In this document: positions 1-9,905 of the stretch, in pieces | How positions within the stretch are numbered: the first letter of the stretch is position 1 | Layout: each line of letters begins with the position of its first letter | Assembly (NCBI RefSeq): GCF_001050115.1 | Contig: NZ_CP012024.1 | Coordinates: forward strand, 972,001 to 1,036,000 | DNA length: 64,000 nt | Direction of reading: 5' to 3' | Source: Bacillus smithii | GTDB lineage: Bacteria; Bacillota; Bacilli; Bacillales; DSM-4216 | The notes under the pieces: generated by a model | Told to the model about the DNA's origin: nothing | What the model saw: only the letters and a program-made list of their open reading frames with translations | The model's database searches: none | Position numbers and translations under genes: made by a program

Positions 1-46
1 CTTTCTTTGAAATTCTCCATCATTTCCCCGCAGAAATTCATAGTTT

Positions 47-223
47 TTAACGAAATCCTTTAAAACGTTTTCGATCGTTCAGATAACTAATAAATAGAAA
101 AATCACAATAAATAAAATGGGGGAAGTAATGTAAAGGGGTACTAATTTCATAAGTCCAAGCAAATTGATCAATAATGTCAATAGAAGCAGAATGGTAAGA
201 AATAGAATGGGAAGTTTTTTCAA
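47..223 (-). CDS. Small membrane protein, 58 aa, TTG start
   Basis: A TTG start at 223-221 is preceded on the minus strand by AGGAGG at 238-233, a spacing of about 8 nt. The 58-residue product begins MKKLPILFLTILLLL, has two hydrophobic stretches (about residues 4-24 and 30-48) and ends in a basic tail, NDRKRFKGFR. This layout is that of a small integral membrane protein. I do not recognise a function. The overlapping longer reading of the same strand in another frame lacks a good ribosome binding site and membrane character, so I prefer this frame. Confidence 0.6.
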   Translation of the reverse strand: MKKLPILFLTILLLLTLLINLLGLMKLVPLYITSPILFIVIFLFISYLNDRKRFKGFR

Positions 224-482
224 TCGAAACAGCCTCCTTCGCTGTTTTTTGCTCTATTTCATTATTATGAAAAGGGCATCCCATTCATTCGAATAAGGGG
301 AAGAGCCCATCTTGATGTGCTCTTTTTCTAACATTTATTCGGAATTTGACAAATCTGTGAAAATTCGAGCAAACTCTTGAAAACTAAAAAAATAATTGAT
401 ATATTAAAAACGTGAAGTTGATCACAAGCAAACATATACCCCTTTGTTTGACCGTGAAAAATTTCTCCCATCCCCTTTGTTC

Positions 483-523
483 GAGAAAAGGCCTTGCAGT
501 TTGTCATTGCAAGGCCTTTTCTC
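483..523. terminator. Perfect 16-bp hairpin, bidirectional terminator
   Basis: GAGAAAAGGCCTTGCA (483-498) and its exact reverse complement (508-523) flank a 9-nt loop. The stem ends in T-rich sequence on the plus strand and in A-rich sequence on the other side, as in Rho-independent terminators that work in both directions. Confidence 0.7.
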
Positions 524-901
524 TTTGTGATGGACATTGACGAAAATCTACTAAAATAGTGTTCATTTCATCTTATGGTCATTTTAATCCTACTTTTTGG
601 GGGCAACAAAGCTCCGGTGAATGGCTGTTGTTTAATGAATGAATGTTTGTTTTTGGACGGAAGAATAGAAAGTACTAATAGGCTGGAGAACAGGTAAGTC
701 GAATAGATTTTTAGATGAGGGGAGTCGATAGGAGGGGAGAAAGGCGGTATTAGGAAGATCGGACATAGACTGTTTTAGGCTTTATTTTTAAAAGGAGCTA
801 TCCGAGAGAACATTCTTCGTTGATATGGTGGAAATGCTATGTCCATTCGTTCAATGAAAGGCTGATTTTGTATCTACCTTGCACGTAAAGGTTTCCATTC
901 A

Positions 902-927
902 TAAAAAAGTGGGGAAGATGTTTCCCC
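902..927 (-). terminator. Terminator of the xpaC-yaaN operon
   Basis: GGGGAA (911-916) pairs with TTCCCC (922-927). Read on the minus strand the stem is followed by a T run (complement of 902-908), just downstream of the yaaN stop at 941. Confidence 0.7.
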
Positions 928-940
928 GCTTCTAATTTTT

Positions 941-2125
941 TCACTTTAAATTCAGCAACTTTTGTTTTAGTTCGTTTTCCATTGTGGAAAGCTCTTGCTC
1001 GACTTTGTAACGTTTGGCGCGGCCTTCTTGTTGTATGTGCAACACTTCTTCTAATGTCGAGATCAAGTTTTCTTGAGTTTTTTTCAGTGTTTCAATATCG
1101 ACGAGGCCTCTTTCGTTTTCTTGAGCCGTTTCGATGGTGTTTGCTTTTAGCATTTCAGCATTTTTCAGCAATAATTCATTCGTTGTTTTGCTGACTTGTT
1201 TTTGAGCTTCTACTGCATGACGTTGGCGAATCAGCGTTAACGCAATCGCGATTTGATTTTTCCACAACGGAATCGCCGTCATAATCGAGGATTGAATTTT
1301 TTCAGCTAATGTTTGGTTTGTATTTTGAATTAATCGAATTTGTGGTGCACTTTGGATCGTAATTTGACGGCTTAATTTTAAATCGTGCAGACGTTTTTCC
1401 AGTCGATCAGCGAACTGCACCATATCATTTACTTCTTGATAAGCCATTTGGTCGCCGGATGTTTCCGCTTTTTTCCTCAGTTCCGGAATGATCTTCGTAT
1501 GAAGTTCCTCTAATTTTAACTCGCCTGCCGCAATATAAATATTCAAAGCATGGAAATAGTCTTTGTTTTTCTCATACAATTGTTCTAACAATTGGATATC
1601 ACGAAGCAATGTTTGTTTGGCAAGATCGAGTTTCACGCTAATGCGTTCGATTTGAGCGCTCGTTTTTTGATATTTGGATAATATTTCGTGAACCGAATGA
1701 GAAATTTTCCCAAACATCCGCAGGAAAAAGTTTTTCTTTTCCGGCTGCAGCTCTTCAGGTTTTACTTGTTCAAGCTTTTGCATCAATTCGCTTAAAATAT
1801 CGCCGATTTCGCCAATGTCTTTATTTTGTACATGTTCAAGCATCGTTTGCGAGAAATGGAGTAATTTAGATTGCGCTTGCGTTCCGTATAAAATGATGGC
1901 TCGATGATCGGTGGGATCAATTTGTTTGCTCAGTTCATATGCTTTTTGACGATGCTCTTCAGGCAAAATGTCGACTAAACGGTTAGAATCGGCTTTATGG
2001 CCGACTTCCGTTTGATTCTCTTTTTGATCCAATATAAATTCGTTGCTTCCAAAAGGGTTGGCAAGTAAATCATCGATTCCATCACTGGAATGTTCAGGGG
2101 TTAACGATTTTTTTTCATCTGTCAT
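941..2125 (-). CDS. yaaN: Toxic anion resistance protein, TelA/YaaN family
   Basis: This 394-residue soluble protein is rich in charged residues and predicted helices, with heptad-like coiled coil over most of its length and no signal peptide. Sequence and length match the TelA (tellurite and toxic anion resistance) family, called YaaN in B. subtilis. The molecular role is not settled in the literature I know; family members are linked to tellurite or toxic-anion and envelope stress tolerance. It follows xpaC with a 4-nt ATGA overlap (2122-2125), so the two are translationally coupled, the same pair as in B. subtilis. A hairpin terminator follows the stop. Confidence 0.9.
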   Translation of the reverse strand: MTDEKKSLTPEHSSDGIDDLLANPFGSNEFILDQKENQTEVGHKADSNRLVDILPEEHRQKAYELSKQIDPTDHRAIILYGTQAQSKLLHFSQTMLEHVQNKDIGEIGDILSELMQKLEQVKPEELQPEKKNFFLRMFGKISHSVHEILSKYQKTSAQIERISVKLDLAKQTLLRDIQLLEQLYEKNKDYFHALNIYIAAGELKLEELHTKIIPELRKKAETSGDQMAYQEVNDMVQFADRLEKRLHDLKLSRQITIQSAPQIRLIQNTNQTLAEKIQSSIMTAIPLWKNQIAIALTLIRQRHAVEAQKQVSKTTNELLLKNAEMLKANTIETAQENERGLVDIETLKKTQENLISTLEEVLHIQQEGRAKRYKVEQELSTMENELKQKLLNLK

Positions 2126-2778
2126 TTTGTGCTGTTTCTCCTTTCATGACGTGAGAGCGGGTGTTTATGTCTGAGGGAGCGTTTTGCATATTCCAGTTCA
2201 AATTGGAGTTCATCCATATCGTTTGAAAGCAGTTGATATAAATCTTTCTCCACTACATGATGCAATTCCTGTAAAGTGCGCTTCGTTTCTTGAACGCTTT
2301 GTATCATTTCTTTATTTTGAACGGGCTGTGTATTTAATAAGGCGTATTTTTCAATGAGTTCTACCATTGAATCCAGATGAACATAAAAAAATGACTCTGC
2401 CTGATAAAATCGCTTCGGTTCTTTTTTTATGAGACTATATATTTTTCTGACTAATTTGTACATGTCATAAAACAGTCTGAACGTATCGATTTGGCGAACA
2501 CTTAGAAAAGCTTTTTGAAGACGTTTCATTTTTAGCTTCGCTTCTTTTAAATTTTTGCGGATAAAGCGATATTCTTTTCTTGATAAACCTTGCTGTTTCA
2601 AAAACTTTCCAGTCATCATCCATTTTAGCCATTGGTAGATCACGAAACCGGCAAAAATGGAAACTGCCGATGATAACCAAAATAAATGATGAAACAGAAA
2701 ATATACGAGCGCCCAAATGAAGATCATCGACGGTATGGTAATGAGAATCCGAATCAAGAGATCTAAAATCCATTTCAC
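2122..2778 (-). CDS. xpaC: XpaC-family membrane protein
   Basis: This 218-residue protein begins with two adjacent hydrophobic segments (about residues 8-28 and 33-50), followed by a long basic, helical cytoplasmic domain. The order and partner (yaaN immediately downstream, 4-nt overlap) match B. subtilis xpaC-yaaN. XpaC was named for hydrolysis of 5-bromo-4-chloroindolyl phosphate, but that activity is poorly established. The longer alternative frame over 2465-2788 is a shadow. Confidence in the family comes from length, topology and operon context. Confidence 0.85.
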   Translation of the reverse strand: MKWILDLLIRILITIPSMIFIWALVYFLFHHLFWLSSAVSIFAGFVIYQWLKWMMTGKFLKQQGLSRKEYRFIRKNLKEAKLKMKRLQKAFLSVRQIDTFRLFYDMYKLVRKIYSLIKKEPKRFYQAESFFYVHLDSMVELIEKYALLNTQPVQNKEMIQSVQETKRTLQELHHVVEKDLYQLLSNDMDELQFELEYAKRSLRHKHPLSRHERRNSTK

Positions 2779-3070
2779 TTTTCGGCAACTCCTGTCTATA
2801 TTTGTCGTTCTTCTATTGTATACGATTCAAATGAAAAAAAGGATTCATCACTACTATATCAAAGATTAACAAAATGTTCATAATGATGAGAAACAAAAAA
2901 TCCAAAAGAGGGTGGGCTTCAGTGGGAGAGAGGAAAGCATGGTGGAATTCTGTGCAGGATGGAATGGAAACGGTGTAAAGTAAAAGAAGATCGTTCATTC
3001 ACAATGCTTTGCAACGTGTACATACACTGCTTCAAAATGCATTTTGAAAAATTTCTTCATAAAAAATAAA

Positions 3071-3107
3071 AAGCAAGTGATCCTTTTGTAAAAGAACACT
3101 TGCTTTT
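3071..3107 (-). terminator. Terminator after spxH
   Basis: AAAGCAAGTG and CACTTGCTTT form a 10-bp stem. On the minus strand the stem is followed by a long T-rich run (complement of about 3058-3070). It starts right at the spxH stop. Confidence 0.8.
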
Positions 3108-3961
3108 TAACCGATATATTTCCAAAAAACCCCGTGCTTTGCAGGTATTTTTTCCACTTTTCTTTGAAGCATAAGCTTCTTAAGCTCTTTTTCAGCATCG
3201 GCCGTCTCCCAATCATAGACAACAGCCACTTCTTTAGTGGCCACGAATTGATAATGTTTCAAAAATACTTCGAGCGGGGGTGGAGATAAAGGCTCAGGCG
3301 TTTCCGGCAGCATCTCTTGGATAATTTGAACATAAATTTCATATGGATAAGTTCCAGTAACTTTAATTCCTTCATCTTCGATATTCTCATTAAAAAACAC
3401 CAAAGTTGGAATTTCATCTACTTCCATTTCCGAGGTGATTTTTAAATCGCATTGAAAAGCTTTTACTGCCGGATCGGCATGCAAATCGTTTTTAAATTCT
3501 TCTACATCGAGATTCGCTTCTTCTGCACTTTGTACAAGAACATCCATCTTCGTCACATTTTGTTTTTCTAAAAACAATCGTTCTTGCACCTTTCTTAAAA
3601 ATCGGCTTCCGGCTTTTCTGCCTTGCAATTCGGCTGCTTTAATGGCTACAGAAACGATATAAGGAGAGGAAATAGGATTTTCCAGCCAGAGAGTTCCGTC
3701 ACAGGACATCCCCGTCCGGCTTGCTGTTCTTTCCCAATATTGGGCCATGTTTTCATGCCTTTTTTTGCCGATATTTAATGCTGTCAATTTTCCCGTTAAT
3801 ATGTGTCTAAGACGAAAATACTGTCCATATTCAATGTGCAGTTTCTTTAAAATCGGTTCCAACGCCCAGCATTGAGGACACAACGGATCAATAAAAAAGT
3901 AGATTTCCAGCGGTTTCTTTTCTTTGCTGCAGCAATTTTGGAAAAAAAATATTTGTTCCAC
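3107..3961 (-). CDS. spxH: SpxH (YjbH), ClpXP adaptor for Spx degradation
   Basis: This 284-residue DsbA-like protein has a thioredoxin-type motif in [12 protein letters not shown] near residue 26 and a Cys-rich N-terminus (NCCSKEK), as expected for the redox- and zinc-sensitive adaptor that delivers the disulfide-stress regulator Spx to ClpXP. The start is GTG at 3961, overlapping the TAG stop of the upstream yjbI by one base, so the two are coupled. The gene pair yjbI-yjbH is the same in B. subtilis. A strong terminator follows, so yjbI-spxH is probably a two-gene unit on the minus strand. Confidence 0.93.
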   Translation of the reverse strand: MEQIFFFQNCCSKEKKPLEIYFFIDPLCPQCWALEPILKKLHIEYGQYFRLRHILTGKLTALNIGKKRHENMAQYWERTASRTGMSCDGTLWLENPISSPYIVSVAIKAAELQGRKAGSRFLRKVQERLFLEKQNVTKMDVLVQSAEEANLDVEEFKNDLHADPAVKAFQCDLKITSEMEVDEIPTLVFFNENIEDEGIKVTGTYPYEIYVQIIQEMLPETPEPLSPPPLEVFLKHYQFVATKEVAVVYDWETADAEKELKKLMLQRKVEKIPAKHGVFWKYIG

Positions 3962-4356
3962 TATACTTCACCTTGTTCTTCGGGTGTGTTGATCATATGA
4001 TGGGCCGTCAGCGTCAGTCGCATTAAGAGAAATTCACGAAATTCCCCCGCCAGTCCCACTTTATCCATTGCCCTTTTCATGCAATTGAGCCAGGCTTCTG
4101 CACGTTTCGGTGTAACCGGAAAATTCATGTGCCGCGCTCTTAACATGGGGTGTCCATGTTCTTGAGAGTATAAAGGAGGCCCCCCTAAAAATTGGGTCAA
4201 AAATTGTTTTTGTTTTCTGGCTGTTTCGGTTAGGTCATCAGGGAAAATAGGGGATAAATCAGGGTCTTTAGCCACATTGGCATAAAAAGCGTCTACTAAA
4301 TCGGAAAGTTTCTTTTCACCGATGACATCATAAGGCGTTACCGCATTTTCAACCAT
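3961..4356 (-). CDS. yjbI: Group II truncated haemoglobin YjbI
   Basis: This 131-residue protein has the size and motifs of a 2-on-2 truncated haemoglobin of the GlbO type: an N-terminal helix pair ending in [16 protein letters not shown], then [19 protein letters not shown] and [17 protein letters not shown], where the His after AR is the expected proximal haem ligand. It binds haem and oxygen or NO in the cytoplasm. In B. subtilis YjbI is needed for SpxH solubility, in line with its overlap with spxH here. The ATG is preceded on the minus strand by a GGAG sequence. Confidence 0.93.
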   Translation of the reverse strand: MVENAVTPYDVIGEKKLSDLVDAFYANVAKDPDLSPIFPDDLTETARKQKQFLTQFLGGPPLYSQEHGHPMLRARHMNFPVTPKRAEAWLNCMKRAMDKVGLAGEFREFLLMRLTLTAHHMINTPEEQGEV

Positions 4357-4706
4357 TATTCAGGCTCCTTCAATCCTTAGTGTTAGTATTTTAAGCTTAT
4401 TGTATCAGTGATAGAAAGAGAACTCAAACAAATAGCTTTTAACGGTGGGTTCGGTGCCCTCATCAACGTTGGCGTTCAAAATGCACCTAAGTTTCGCCGC
4501 AACGTATTTGCACATAAAAGCACATACAAATTGCAAAAAGATAAACATTTTTCAAAAATAGTATATCACATTTAGTGGAAAAGCGGAAAAAAGACCGGCG
4601 ATAGATTTCAGCTCCCAGCTTCTGAAATAAGGTCGAATAGATGCTCAATCTCTTTCATATCCTGTTCAAGAAGATGGAAACTGTCATGCCGGATTTATAT
4701 TATATA
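4357..4706. other. Gap between yjbJ and yjbI
   Basis: About 350 bases without a supported gene. The sequence just upstream of yjbI (4360-4420) should contain its promoter, but I cannot pick a clear pair of boxes. Nothing else is recognisable. Confidence 0.4.
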
Positions 4707-5339
4707 TTATGCATAAAATTGTTGAGCAATATTGCGTACATAATTTTCTGTTTCTTGAAACGGCGGGATGCCTCCGTATTTTTCTACGTTTCCGGGACCG
4801 GCGTTATAAGCGGCTAGAGCAAGCTCAATATTATTGTCAAAGCGATCGAGAAGCTGCCGCAAATATTTGGTTCCCCCAAAAATATTTTCTTCGGGATCCA
4901 TTGGATTGCTGACTCCAAGCGACCTTGCCGTTGCGGGCATCAATTGCATCAATCCCATTGCGCCGGCAGGGCTGACGGCGTTTGGATTGAAATTAGACTC
5001 TTGCCTGATGACGGCTTGAATCAGTTTTTTCGGAACGTGGTACGTTTCAGCCGCTTTCGTTATGTATTCATCAAAATCCGTTTTTACAGAAGAATCGTTT
5101 GTAGAAGCGATCACATCTGCGCCGGGCTTAGTGATCAAAGGAGGAGCCGAATGATGGTTCTCATAATCTTCTATGATTTCCAAGCCTTCTTTTAACGCTT
5201 CCTGGAAAATGACGCCAAATGAATTCAGCGGTTCCTCTTGAAAAAGTGTTTGTGACGACATGGATTGAACGGGAGAAGAGGCGATATTGCCAAGAGCGTT
5301 CAATTGCGTGATAAGCCCCAACCAATTGTTATTGACCAT
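4707..5339 (-). CDS. yjbJ: Lytic transglycosylase YjbJ (SLT domain)
   Basis: This 210-residue protein has a low-complexity N-terminal half (about residues 1-95) and a C-terminal SLT domain. The catalytic Glu lies in AVIRQESNFNP, followed by the family signatures GAMGLMQLMPATA and ALAAYNAGPGNV. Such enzymes cleave the glycan strands of peptidoglycan. The B. subtilis orthologue YjbJ (also called CwlQ) sits at the same place between yjbI and yjbK. No classical signal peptide is visible, which is also true of relatives. The ATG at 5339 has GGAGGA upstream. Confidence 0.9.
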   Translation of the reverse strand: MVNNNWLGLITQLNALGNIASSPVQSMSSQTLFQEEPLNSFGVIFQEALKEGLEIIEDYENHHSAPPLITKPGADVIASTNDSSVKTDFDEYITKAAETYHVPKKLIQAVIRQESNFNPNAVSPAGAMGLMQLMPATARSLGVSNPMDPEENIFGGTKYLRQLLDRFDNNIELALAAYNAGPGNVEKYGGIPPFQETENYVRNIAQQFYA

Positions 5340-5359
5340 AATCCTTCCTCCTTGCTTCG

Positions 5360-5938
5360 TTATTTCGACATCAGTGCGTTATAAAAACGTTTGATTTTAT
5401 TTTCCGTTTTTCTGACCGGGATACCGTATTGCTGCAATAGTGATAAGAATTTTTCTTTTCCGACATCATAATTTTCTACTTCATATTCTAGCTCAAAATC
5501 TTGAGTATTTAAATACCAACTCTTGTCCAATACGAGAATGCCATCTTTGTAAGGAATTTCAGCACGGCAAGTAGTCAGAGTGCCGAAGCATTTTAATTCT
5601 GAAAGTGGAACAGAAGATTGAATCAATGCCGACTTCACTTCTCCATCGGGGATCATGCCGGAAGTCAGCATCATGGTCGCTTCTTCCGAATTTAAAGTTT
5701 GATTGGTTTCAAGAAGGCCTTTTTCGTAAGGCTGTTTTAATGTAAGTTCAAAATGGTTGTTAGTTTCGCGAATTCTCAAAGCCATTTTCTTTTCTTTTAA
5801 TAAAAAAGAAGGTGTATCAAAATAATGGTTTTTATGCGAAAAAAAGTCATTTTGGCTGACGCGGAAACGGTCGGCCAAACGATGGAATTCCTCTTCGGTC
5901 AACAGATTTTTAAACTCAATTTCTAGCTGCTTAGGCAT
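5360..5938 (-). CDS. yjbK: CYTH-domain protein YjbK
   Basis: This 192-residue protein starts at the ATG at 5938, where GAGGAA lies at good distance; the longer frame up to 6016 has no such site. It opens with the CYTH signature E-x-E-x-K (EIEFKN, about residues 6-11) and keeps the alternating charged beta strands of the triphosphate tunnel fold (MALRIRETNN, ELTLKQPYE). CYTH proteins bind or hydrolyse triphosphates with Mg or Mn; the true substrate of YjbK is unknown. It is divergent from yjbL, with a shared promoter region of about 100 bases. Confidence 0.88.
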   Translation of the reverse strand: MPKQLEIEFKNLLTEEEFHRLADRFRVSQNDFFSHKNHYFDTPSFLLKEKKMALRIRETNNHFELTLKQPYEKGLLETNQTLNSEEATMMLTSGMIPDGEVKSALIQSSVPLSELKCFGTLTTCRAEIPYKDGILVLDKSWYLNTQDFELEYEVENYDVGKEKFLSLLQQYGIPVRKTENKIKRFYNALMSK

Positions 5939-6039
5939 GAAACATTCCTCTTTTCCGTTAAAAAATGATAATATAATTATGTCTTGAATCATGAAAAACA
6001 TCAATGATTGCATCAAAAGTCCTGGAAGGGAGACAAAAG

Positions 6040-6414
6040 ATGAGAAAGAAAATTCACTTTACAAAGTCCGAATGGGATGGAAAAAATCTCATTCTGAAAA
6101 CCGATCAAAAGGAGACTTTTCCTGCTTTGAAAGCAAGCGGACAAATGATCGTCGATTCCGATCAATTCGCTTTTATTTATTTGGCGGAAGATAAAGACGA
6201 ATATATATATCTTTACATACACGAGCCTGTTTGGGCGGATTTACATAAAGCGCTGCAAACGGACGCAGCAGTGAAAGCCGATATTGAAGGAGAAATATTG
6301 GAATTAACTCAATTTTCTGATGAACTTTCCTATTTAATCCACAACATAGAAGGAAACAGCAATTATGGAGAAGAAATGGTGGCAAAAGTAGAATCTGTTT
6401 TTTTCGAAAAGTAA
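6040..6414 (+). CDS. yjbL: UPF0738 family protein YjbL
   Basis: The 124-residue frame starts at ATG 6040 with GGAAGGGAG upstream. Position (between yjbK and yjbM), length and acidic composition match B. subtilis YjbL of family UPF0738. No catalytic motif is visible and the function is unknown. It is the first gene of a plus-strand run yjbL-yjbM-ppnK-yjbO. Confidence 0.85.
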   Translation: MRKKIHFTKSEWDGKNLILKTDQKETFPALKASGQMIVDSDQFAFIYLAEDKDEYIYLYIHEPVWADLHKALQTDAAVKADIEGEILELTQFSDELSYLIHNIEGNSNYGEEMVAKVESVFFEK

Positions 6415-6470
6415 CGGCCGGTTATATAGAATAGGGGAAAAGAATATTTTCCTCTTGTGAGGTGAAGAAA

Positions 6471-7142
6471 GTGAATCACTGGGATCAATTTTTAGCGCCT
6501 TATAAGCAAGCTGTAGATGAGCTGAAGGTGAAACTGAAAGGGCTGCGGTCACAATTTGAATTGATGAACATTCCTTCTCCTATTGAGTTTGTTACCGGGC
6601 GGGTGAAACCGATCGCCAGCATTTTGGATAAAGCCAATCAAAAAGGGATTCCGCTGGATCAATTGGAAACGCAAATGCAGGATATAGCTGGTTTGCGGAT
6701 GATGTGCCAATTTGTGGACGATATTATGAAAGTGGTAGAACTTTTGCGGATGCGAAAAGATTTTACGATTGTAGAAGAAAAAGATTATATTTCAAATAAA
6801 AAACCAAGTGGCTACCGTTCTTATCATGTGATCATCGAATATCCCGTCCAAACGATTTATGGAGAGAAAAAGATTTTAGCCGAGATTCAAATTCGTACGT
6901 TGGCCATGAATTTCTGGGCTACGATCGAGCATTCTTTAAATTATAAATATAAAGGCCGTTTTCCGAAAGAAATCAAAATGAGGCTGCAGAGAGCGGCCGA
7001 AGCAGCCTTTCAATTGGATGAGGAAATGTCGCAAATTCGAGAAGAAATTCAAGAAGCCCAGGCTTTTTTCACAAAGAAGAAAGAAGCGAAAAAGGATCAC
7101 AATGACAAAATATCGGATCAAAAAGGGGGGACAGAAAAATGA
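6471..7142 (+). CDS. yjbM: Small alarmone synthetase (GTP pyrophosphokinase) YjbM/SasB
   Basis: This 223-residue RelA/SpoT-synthetase-only protein shows the expected elements: [12 protein letters not shown], the [11 protein letters not shown] strand, [12 protein letters not shown] (substrate loop) and [19 protein letters not shown] with the catalytic Glu region. It transfers pyrophosphate from ATP to GDP or GTP to make (p)ppGpp and lacks a hydrolase domain. I chose GTG 6471, because GAGGTGA at 6459-6465 fits it; GTG 6462 would overlap the ribosome binding site. It overlaps ppnK by 4 nt (ATGA), so alarmone and NADP synthesis genes are coupled as in B. subtilis. Confidence 0.93.
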   Translation: MNHWDQFLAPYKQAVDELKVKLKGLRSQFELMNIPSPIEFVTGRVKPIASILDKANQKGIPLDQLETQMQDIAGLRMMCQFVDDIMKVVELLRMRKDFTIVEEKDYISNKKPSGYRSYHVIIEYPVQTIYGEKKILAEIQIRTLAMNFWATIEHSLNYKYKGRFPKEIKMRLQRAAEAAFQLDEEMSQIREEIQEAQAFFTKKKEAKKDHNDKISDQKGGTEK

Positions 7143-7936
7143 AATTTGCGATCACGTCCAAAGGAGATGCGAAGTCCAATGCGCTTATGCACAAAATCCG
7201 AACGTATTTGCAGGATTTTGATTTAACCTATGACGATAACCAGCCTGATATTGTCATTTCAGTAGGGGGAGACGGCACGCTGCTGTATGCTTTTCATCGC
7301 TACAGTTCAAGGCTTTCCAAAACGGCTTTTGTCGGAATACATACGGGACATTTGGGGTTTTATGCCGACTGGGTTCCCGAAGAAATCGAAAAACTGGTCA
7401 TCGCGATCGCAAGAACCCCCTTTCAAGTGGTCGAATATCCCCTTCTTGAAATCATTATTCGCTACCAGCACGGAGGAAAAGAAACGAGATACTTGGCTTT
7501 GAATGAATCGACGGTGAAAAGCGTGGACGGTACTTTAGTGATGGATGTGGAAATCAGAGGATCCCATTTTGAACGCTTTCGGGGAGACGGACTCTGCGTA
7601 TCGACCCCTTCGGGAAGCACAGCGTATAATAAAGCGCTGGGAGGAGCCATTATCCATCCTTCTATCAGGGCGATTCAAATTGCAGAAATGGCTTCCATTA
7701 ATAATCGGGTATTCCGGACAGTCGGCTCTCCGCTTATTTTGCCTTCTCATCATACTTGTATGTTAAAGCCGGTTAATAAAATGGATTTTTTGATTACCAT
7801 CGATCATTTAACGCTTCTACATAAGGATGTTAAATCGATTCAATATCGGGTAGCGAATGAAACGATCCGTTTTGCCCGTTTCCGCCCTTTTCCGTTTTGG
7901 AAGCGGGTGCGTGATTCTTTTATTTCCGAAGATTAA
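7139..7936 (+). CDS. ppnKA: NAD kinase
   Basis: This 265-residue ATP-NAD kinase makes NADP. The diagnostic GGDGT motif is in [13 protein letters not shown] (about residue 44), followed by LNESTVKS and the conserved [15 protein letters not shown] segment that binds NAD. The ATG overlaps the yjbM stop. It is the general NAD kinase (YjbN/NadF type) by position rather than the YtdI paralogue. Confidence 0.95.
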   Translation: MKFAITSKGDAKSNALMHKIRTYLQDFDLTYDDNQPDIVISVGGDGTLLYAFHRYSSRLSKTAFVGIHTGHLGFYADWVPEEIEKLVIAIARTPFQVVEYPLLEIIIRYQHGGKETRYLALNESTVKSVDGTLVMDVEIRGSHFERFRGDGLCVSTPSGSTAYNKALGGAIIHPSIRAIQIAEMASINNRVFRTVGSPLILPSHHTCMLKPVNKMDFLITIDHLTLLHKDVKSIQYRVANETIRFARFRPFPFWKRVRDSFISED

Positions 7937-7953
7937 CAACGGTGAGGAGCAAT

Positions 7954-8871
7954 ATGAAAACCTTTATGCCTTTCAAGCTTGAGTGGGTCATCCATGAAGA
8001 TGCCGATGGTCTTCTCATTAGAGAATTTTTAGGAAAACAGCATATTTCCAAGCGAGCATTAACCGCAATCAAATTTTCGGGTGGAAAAATAATGGTTGAT
8101 GGCAAGGAGCAAAATGTTCGCTATCGCTTGAAAAAAGGGGAGCAACTGATTGTCGTATTTCCCCCGGAAACGCCATCTGAAAGTTTGCAGGCAGATAACA
8201 TTCCGCTTTCGATTGTGTATGAAGATCCATACTTACTCGTGATTTCCAAACCTGCAGGAATGAATACGATTCCTTCCCGGGAGCATCCATCGGGAAGCCT
8301 TGCAAACGCACTATTGGGGTATTATGAAAAGAAAGGGATTCAGGCGGCTCCCCATATTGTGACAAGGCTTGACCGCCATACGTCTGGTTTGGTGCTGGCG
8401 GTGAAAAGCCGCCATATTCATCATCTTTTCAGCGAAATGCAAAAAAGGCAGGGGGTGAAAAGAACGTATCAAGCCCTTGCGGAAGGGATTTTTTTAAACC
8501 AACAAGGAACGATCGAACAGCCCATTGGAAGAAAAGAGTCGAGCATTATTGAACGCACTGTAAGAGAAGATGGCCAGTATGCCTGTACACATTACAAAGT
8601 ACTTAGGCAATACGACCAATTCGCCCACGTCCAGTTGACACTGGACACCGGGCGGACGCACCAAATTCGCGTCCATCTGTCTTTTATCGGCCATCCGCTG
8701 TTGGGGGATGATCTTTACGGCGGGAATACGAGCTTCATTTCAAGACAGGCGCTCCATTGCGCCAATCTTCAATTTCACCATCCTGTATTCCAAAAGGATA
8801 TGGAGTTTAGTGAACCGTTGCCGTTGGATATGAAACAAATTCTTGCTTTCCATACTAAGATCGACCTCTAG
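7954..8871 (+). CDS. yjbO: RluD-family pseudouridine synthase YjbO
   Basis: This 305-residue protein has the catalytic motif TRLDRHTSGLVLAV (Asp at about residue 143) and the family block LDTGRTHQIRVHLSFIGHP. An N-terminal S4-like segment (about residues 20-75) precedes the catalytic domain. It should isomerise uridine to pseudouridine in 23S rRNA. The start is ATG 7954 with GGTGAGGAG upstream, 17 nt after the ppnK stop, so it is in the same operon. Confidence 0.92.
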   Translation: MKTFMPFKLEWVIHEDADGLLIREFLGKQHISKRALTAIKFSGGKIMVDGKEQNVRYRLKKGEQLIVVFPPETPSESLQADNIPLSIVYEDPYLLVISKPAGMNTIPSREHPSGSLANALLGYYEKKGIQAAPHIVTRLDRHTSGLVLAVKSRHIHHLFSEMQKRQGVKRTYQALAEGIFLNQQGTIEQPIGRKESSIIERTVREDGQYACTHYKVLRQYDQFAHVQLTLDTGRTHQIRVHLSFIGHPLLGDDLYGGNTSFISRQALHCANLQFHHPVFQKDMEFSEPLPLDMKQILAFHTKIDL

Positions 8872-8891
8872 TCTCAGTGGAATCTCAAGAG

Positions 8892-9632
8892 TTAATCCAG
8901 CGTTTCTCGAAATTTTTCGGGGACGAAGGGCATCGTCGAAGGAACGCTCACCGTTTCGAGTTCGGGCCAACGAAAAGCGGTGAGGGCTCCGCCAAATACA
9001 GCCCCTGTATCGATATTGGCAGTTCGGTTAAGAATTCGTGGTTCTTTTACAGGAGTGTGTCCGTAAACAATCCAGGCTTTTCCTCGATAATATTTGGCCC
9101 AGTCTCTGCGAACGGGAGTTCCGTCCGCATGTTTTTCACCGGTAATGTCGCCGTACAAGACGAAAGTTTTGACGCGTTGATTGTTTTTTCCAATATCTTG
9201 TTCACGAATGCCGGCATGAGCGACGATCAATTGGCTTTCGTCTAGAATTTGATAAAGAGGGGCATTTTCATAGAGTTCCATGAACATGCGCCGATAATGG
9301 GCGGCATTTTTTTCGTGGAGAGCCTTCAGTTCGGCTACAGTCGTTTCCAACCCATGGGAAATTTGAACACGATTTCCGAGAAAGTAGCGATAGAGCTTGT
9401 TGCAGTGGTTGCCTGGCGAATAATAACCAAGTTTTTGTTTCCAAAGCAGGTAGACTGTTTCTATCACTTTCAGAGACTGAGGCCCCCTGTCCGTCAAATC
9501 TCCAACAAATGAAAGCACCCTTCCCTTTGGATGGACAGGAATGTCTTTTTTCCAGTCGTATCCAAGTTTTTCGGTCAGCTCTACCAATTCTTGAAAGCAC
9601 CCATGAATGTCTCCAATAATATCGATGTTCAT
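8892..9632 (-). CDS. prpE: PrpE, bis(5'-nucleosyl)-tetraphosphatase
   Basis: This 246-residue calcineurin-type phosphoesterase has the ordered motifs [21 protein letters not shown] and GHTPV, which carry the metal ligands. The B. subtilis orthologue hydrolyses asymmetric Ap4A and has Ser/Thr phosphatase-like motifs; it was linked to spore germination. The start is ATG 9632 with GGGGGAA upstream; the frame upstream to 9647 lacks a better site. It converges with yjbO, with only about 20 bases between the stops. Confidence 0.92.
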   Translation of the reverse strand: MNIDIIGDIHGCFQELVELTEKLGYDWKKDIPVHPKGRVLSFVGDLTDRGPQSLKVIETVYLLWKQKLGYYSPGNHCNKLYRYFLGNRVQISHGLETTVAELKALHEKNAAHYRRMFMELYENAPLYQILDESQLIVAHAGIREQDIGKNNQRVKTFVLYGDITGEKHADGTPVRRDWAKYYRGKAWIVYGHTPVKEPRILNRTANIDTGAVFGGALTAFRWPELETVSVPSTMPFVPEKFRETLD

Positions 9633-9874
9633 TTTCAATTCCCCCAAGTCGTCGTGTTTCTTTTTATTCTTTCCTTTTTGTCCATTGAGAAGTACATATT
9701 TCGTCTTTTTTCATTATTCAAAATAAAACATAATACGTGGAAAAAGAAAGGAATTGAAAAAGCAATAAGGAAAACGGATAGAACGCAGTGTTTTTTGATT
9801 CACATGCAGAATCCGGAAGCCTTTTTATCAGGGCTTTTTTTCTGTATGGAAACATGCTAAACTTTTTATCAGGT

Positions 9875-9893
9875 TCTAATAACTTGTATTAGG
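9875..9893. promoter_or_regulatory. FapR-like operator over the fabI leader
   Basis: CTAATAACTTGTATTAG (9876-9892) is a 17-bp near-palindrome that resembles the FapR operator (TTAGTACCTGGTACTAA) with the same length and centre. It overlaps the ribosome binding site AGGAGG of fabI. FapR is known to control fabI in Bacillus; the match here is partial (11 of 17). Confidence 0.5.
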
Positions 9894-9905
9894 AGGAAAC
9901 GGAAC

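Larger units (their letters stand above)
224..940. other. Intergenic stretch without a convincing gene
   Basis: No open frame here has a ribosome binding site and plausible composition. It holds a weak hairpin with a T run at 301-327 (plus strand), a strong bidirectional hairpin at 483-523, and the terminator of the yaaN operon at 902-927. From 530 to 900 I see nothing structured. Confidence 0.5.

Noticed and set aside
2465-2788. 107-codon minus-strand frame overlapping xpaC
   Set aside because: Shadow of xpaC in another frame; no membrane pattern or separate ribosome binding site.
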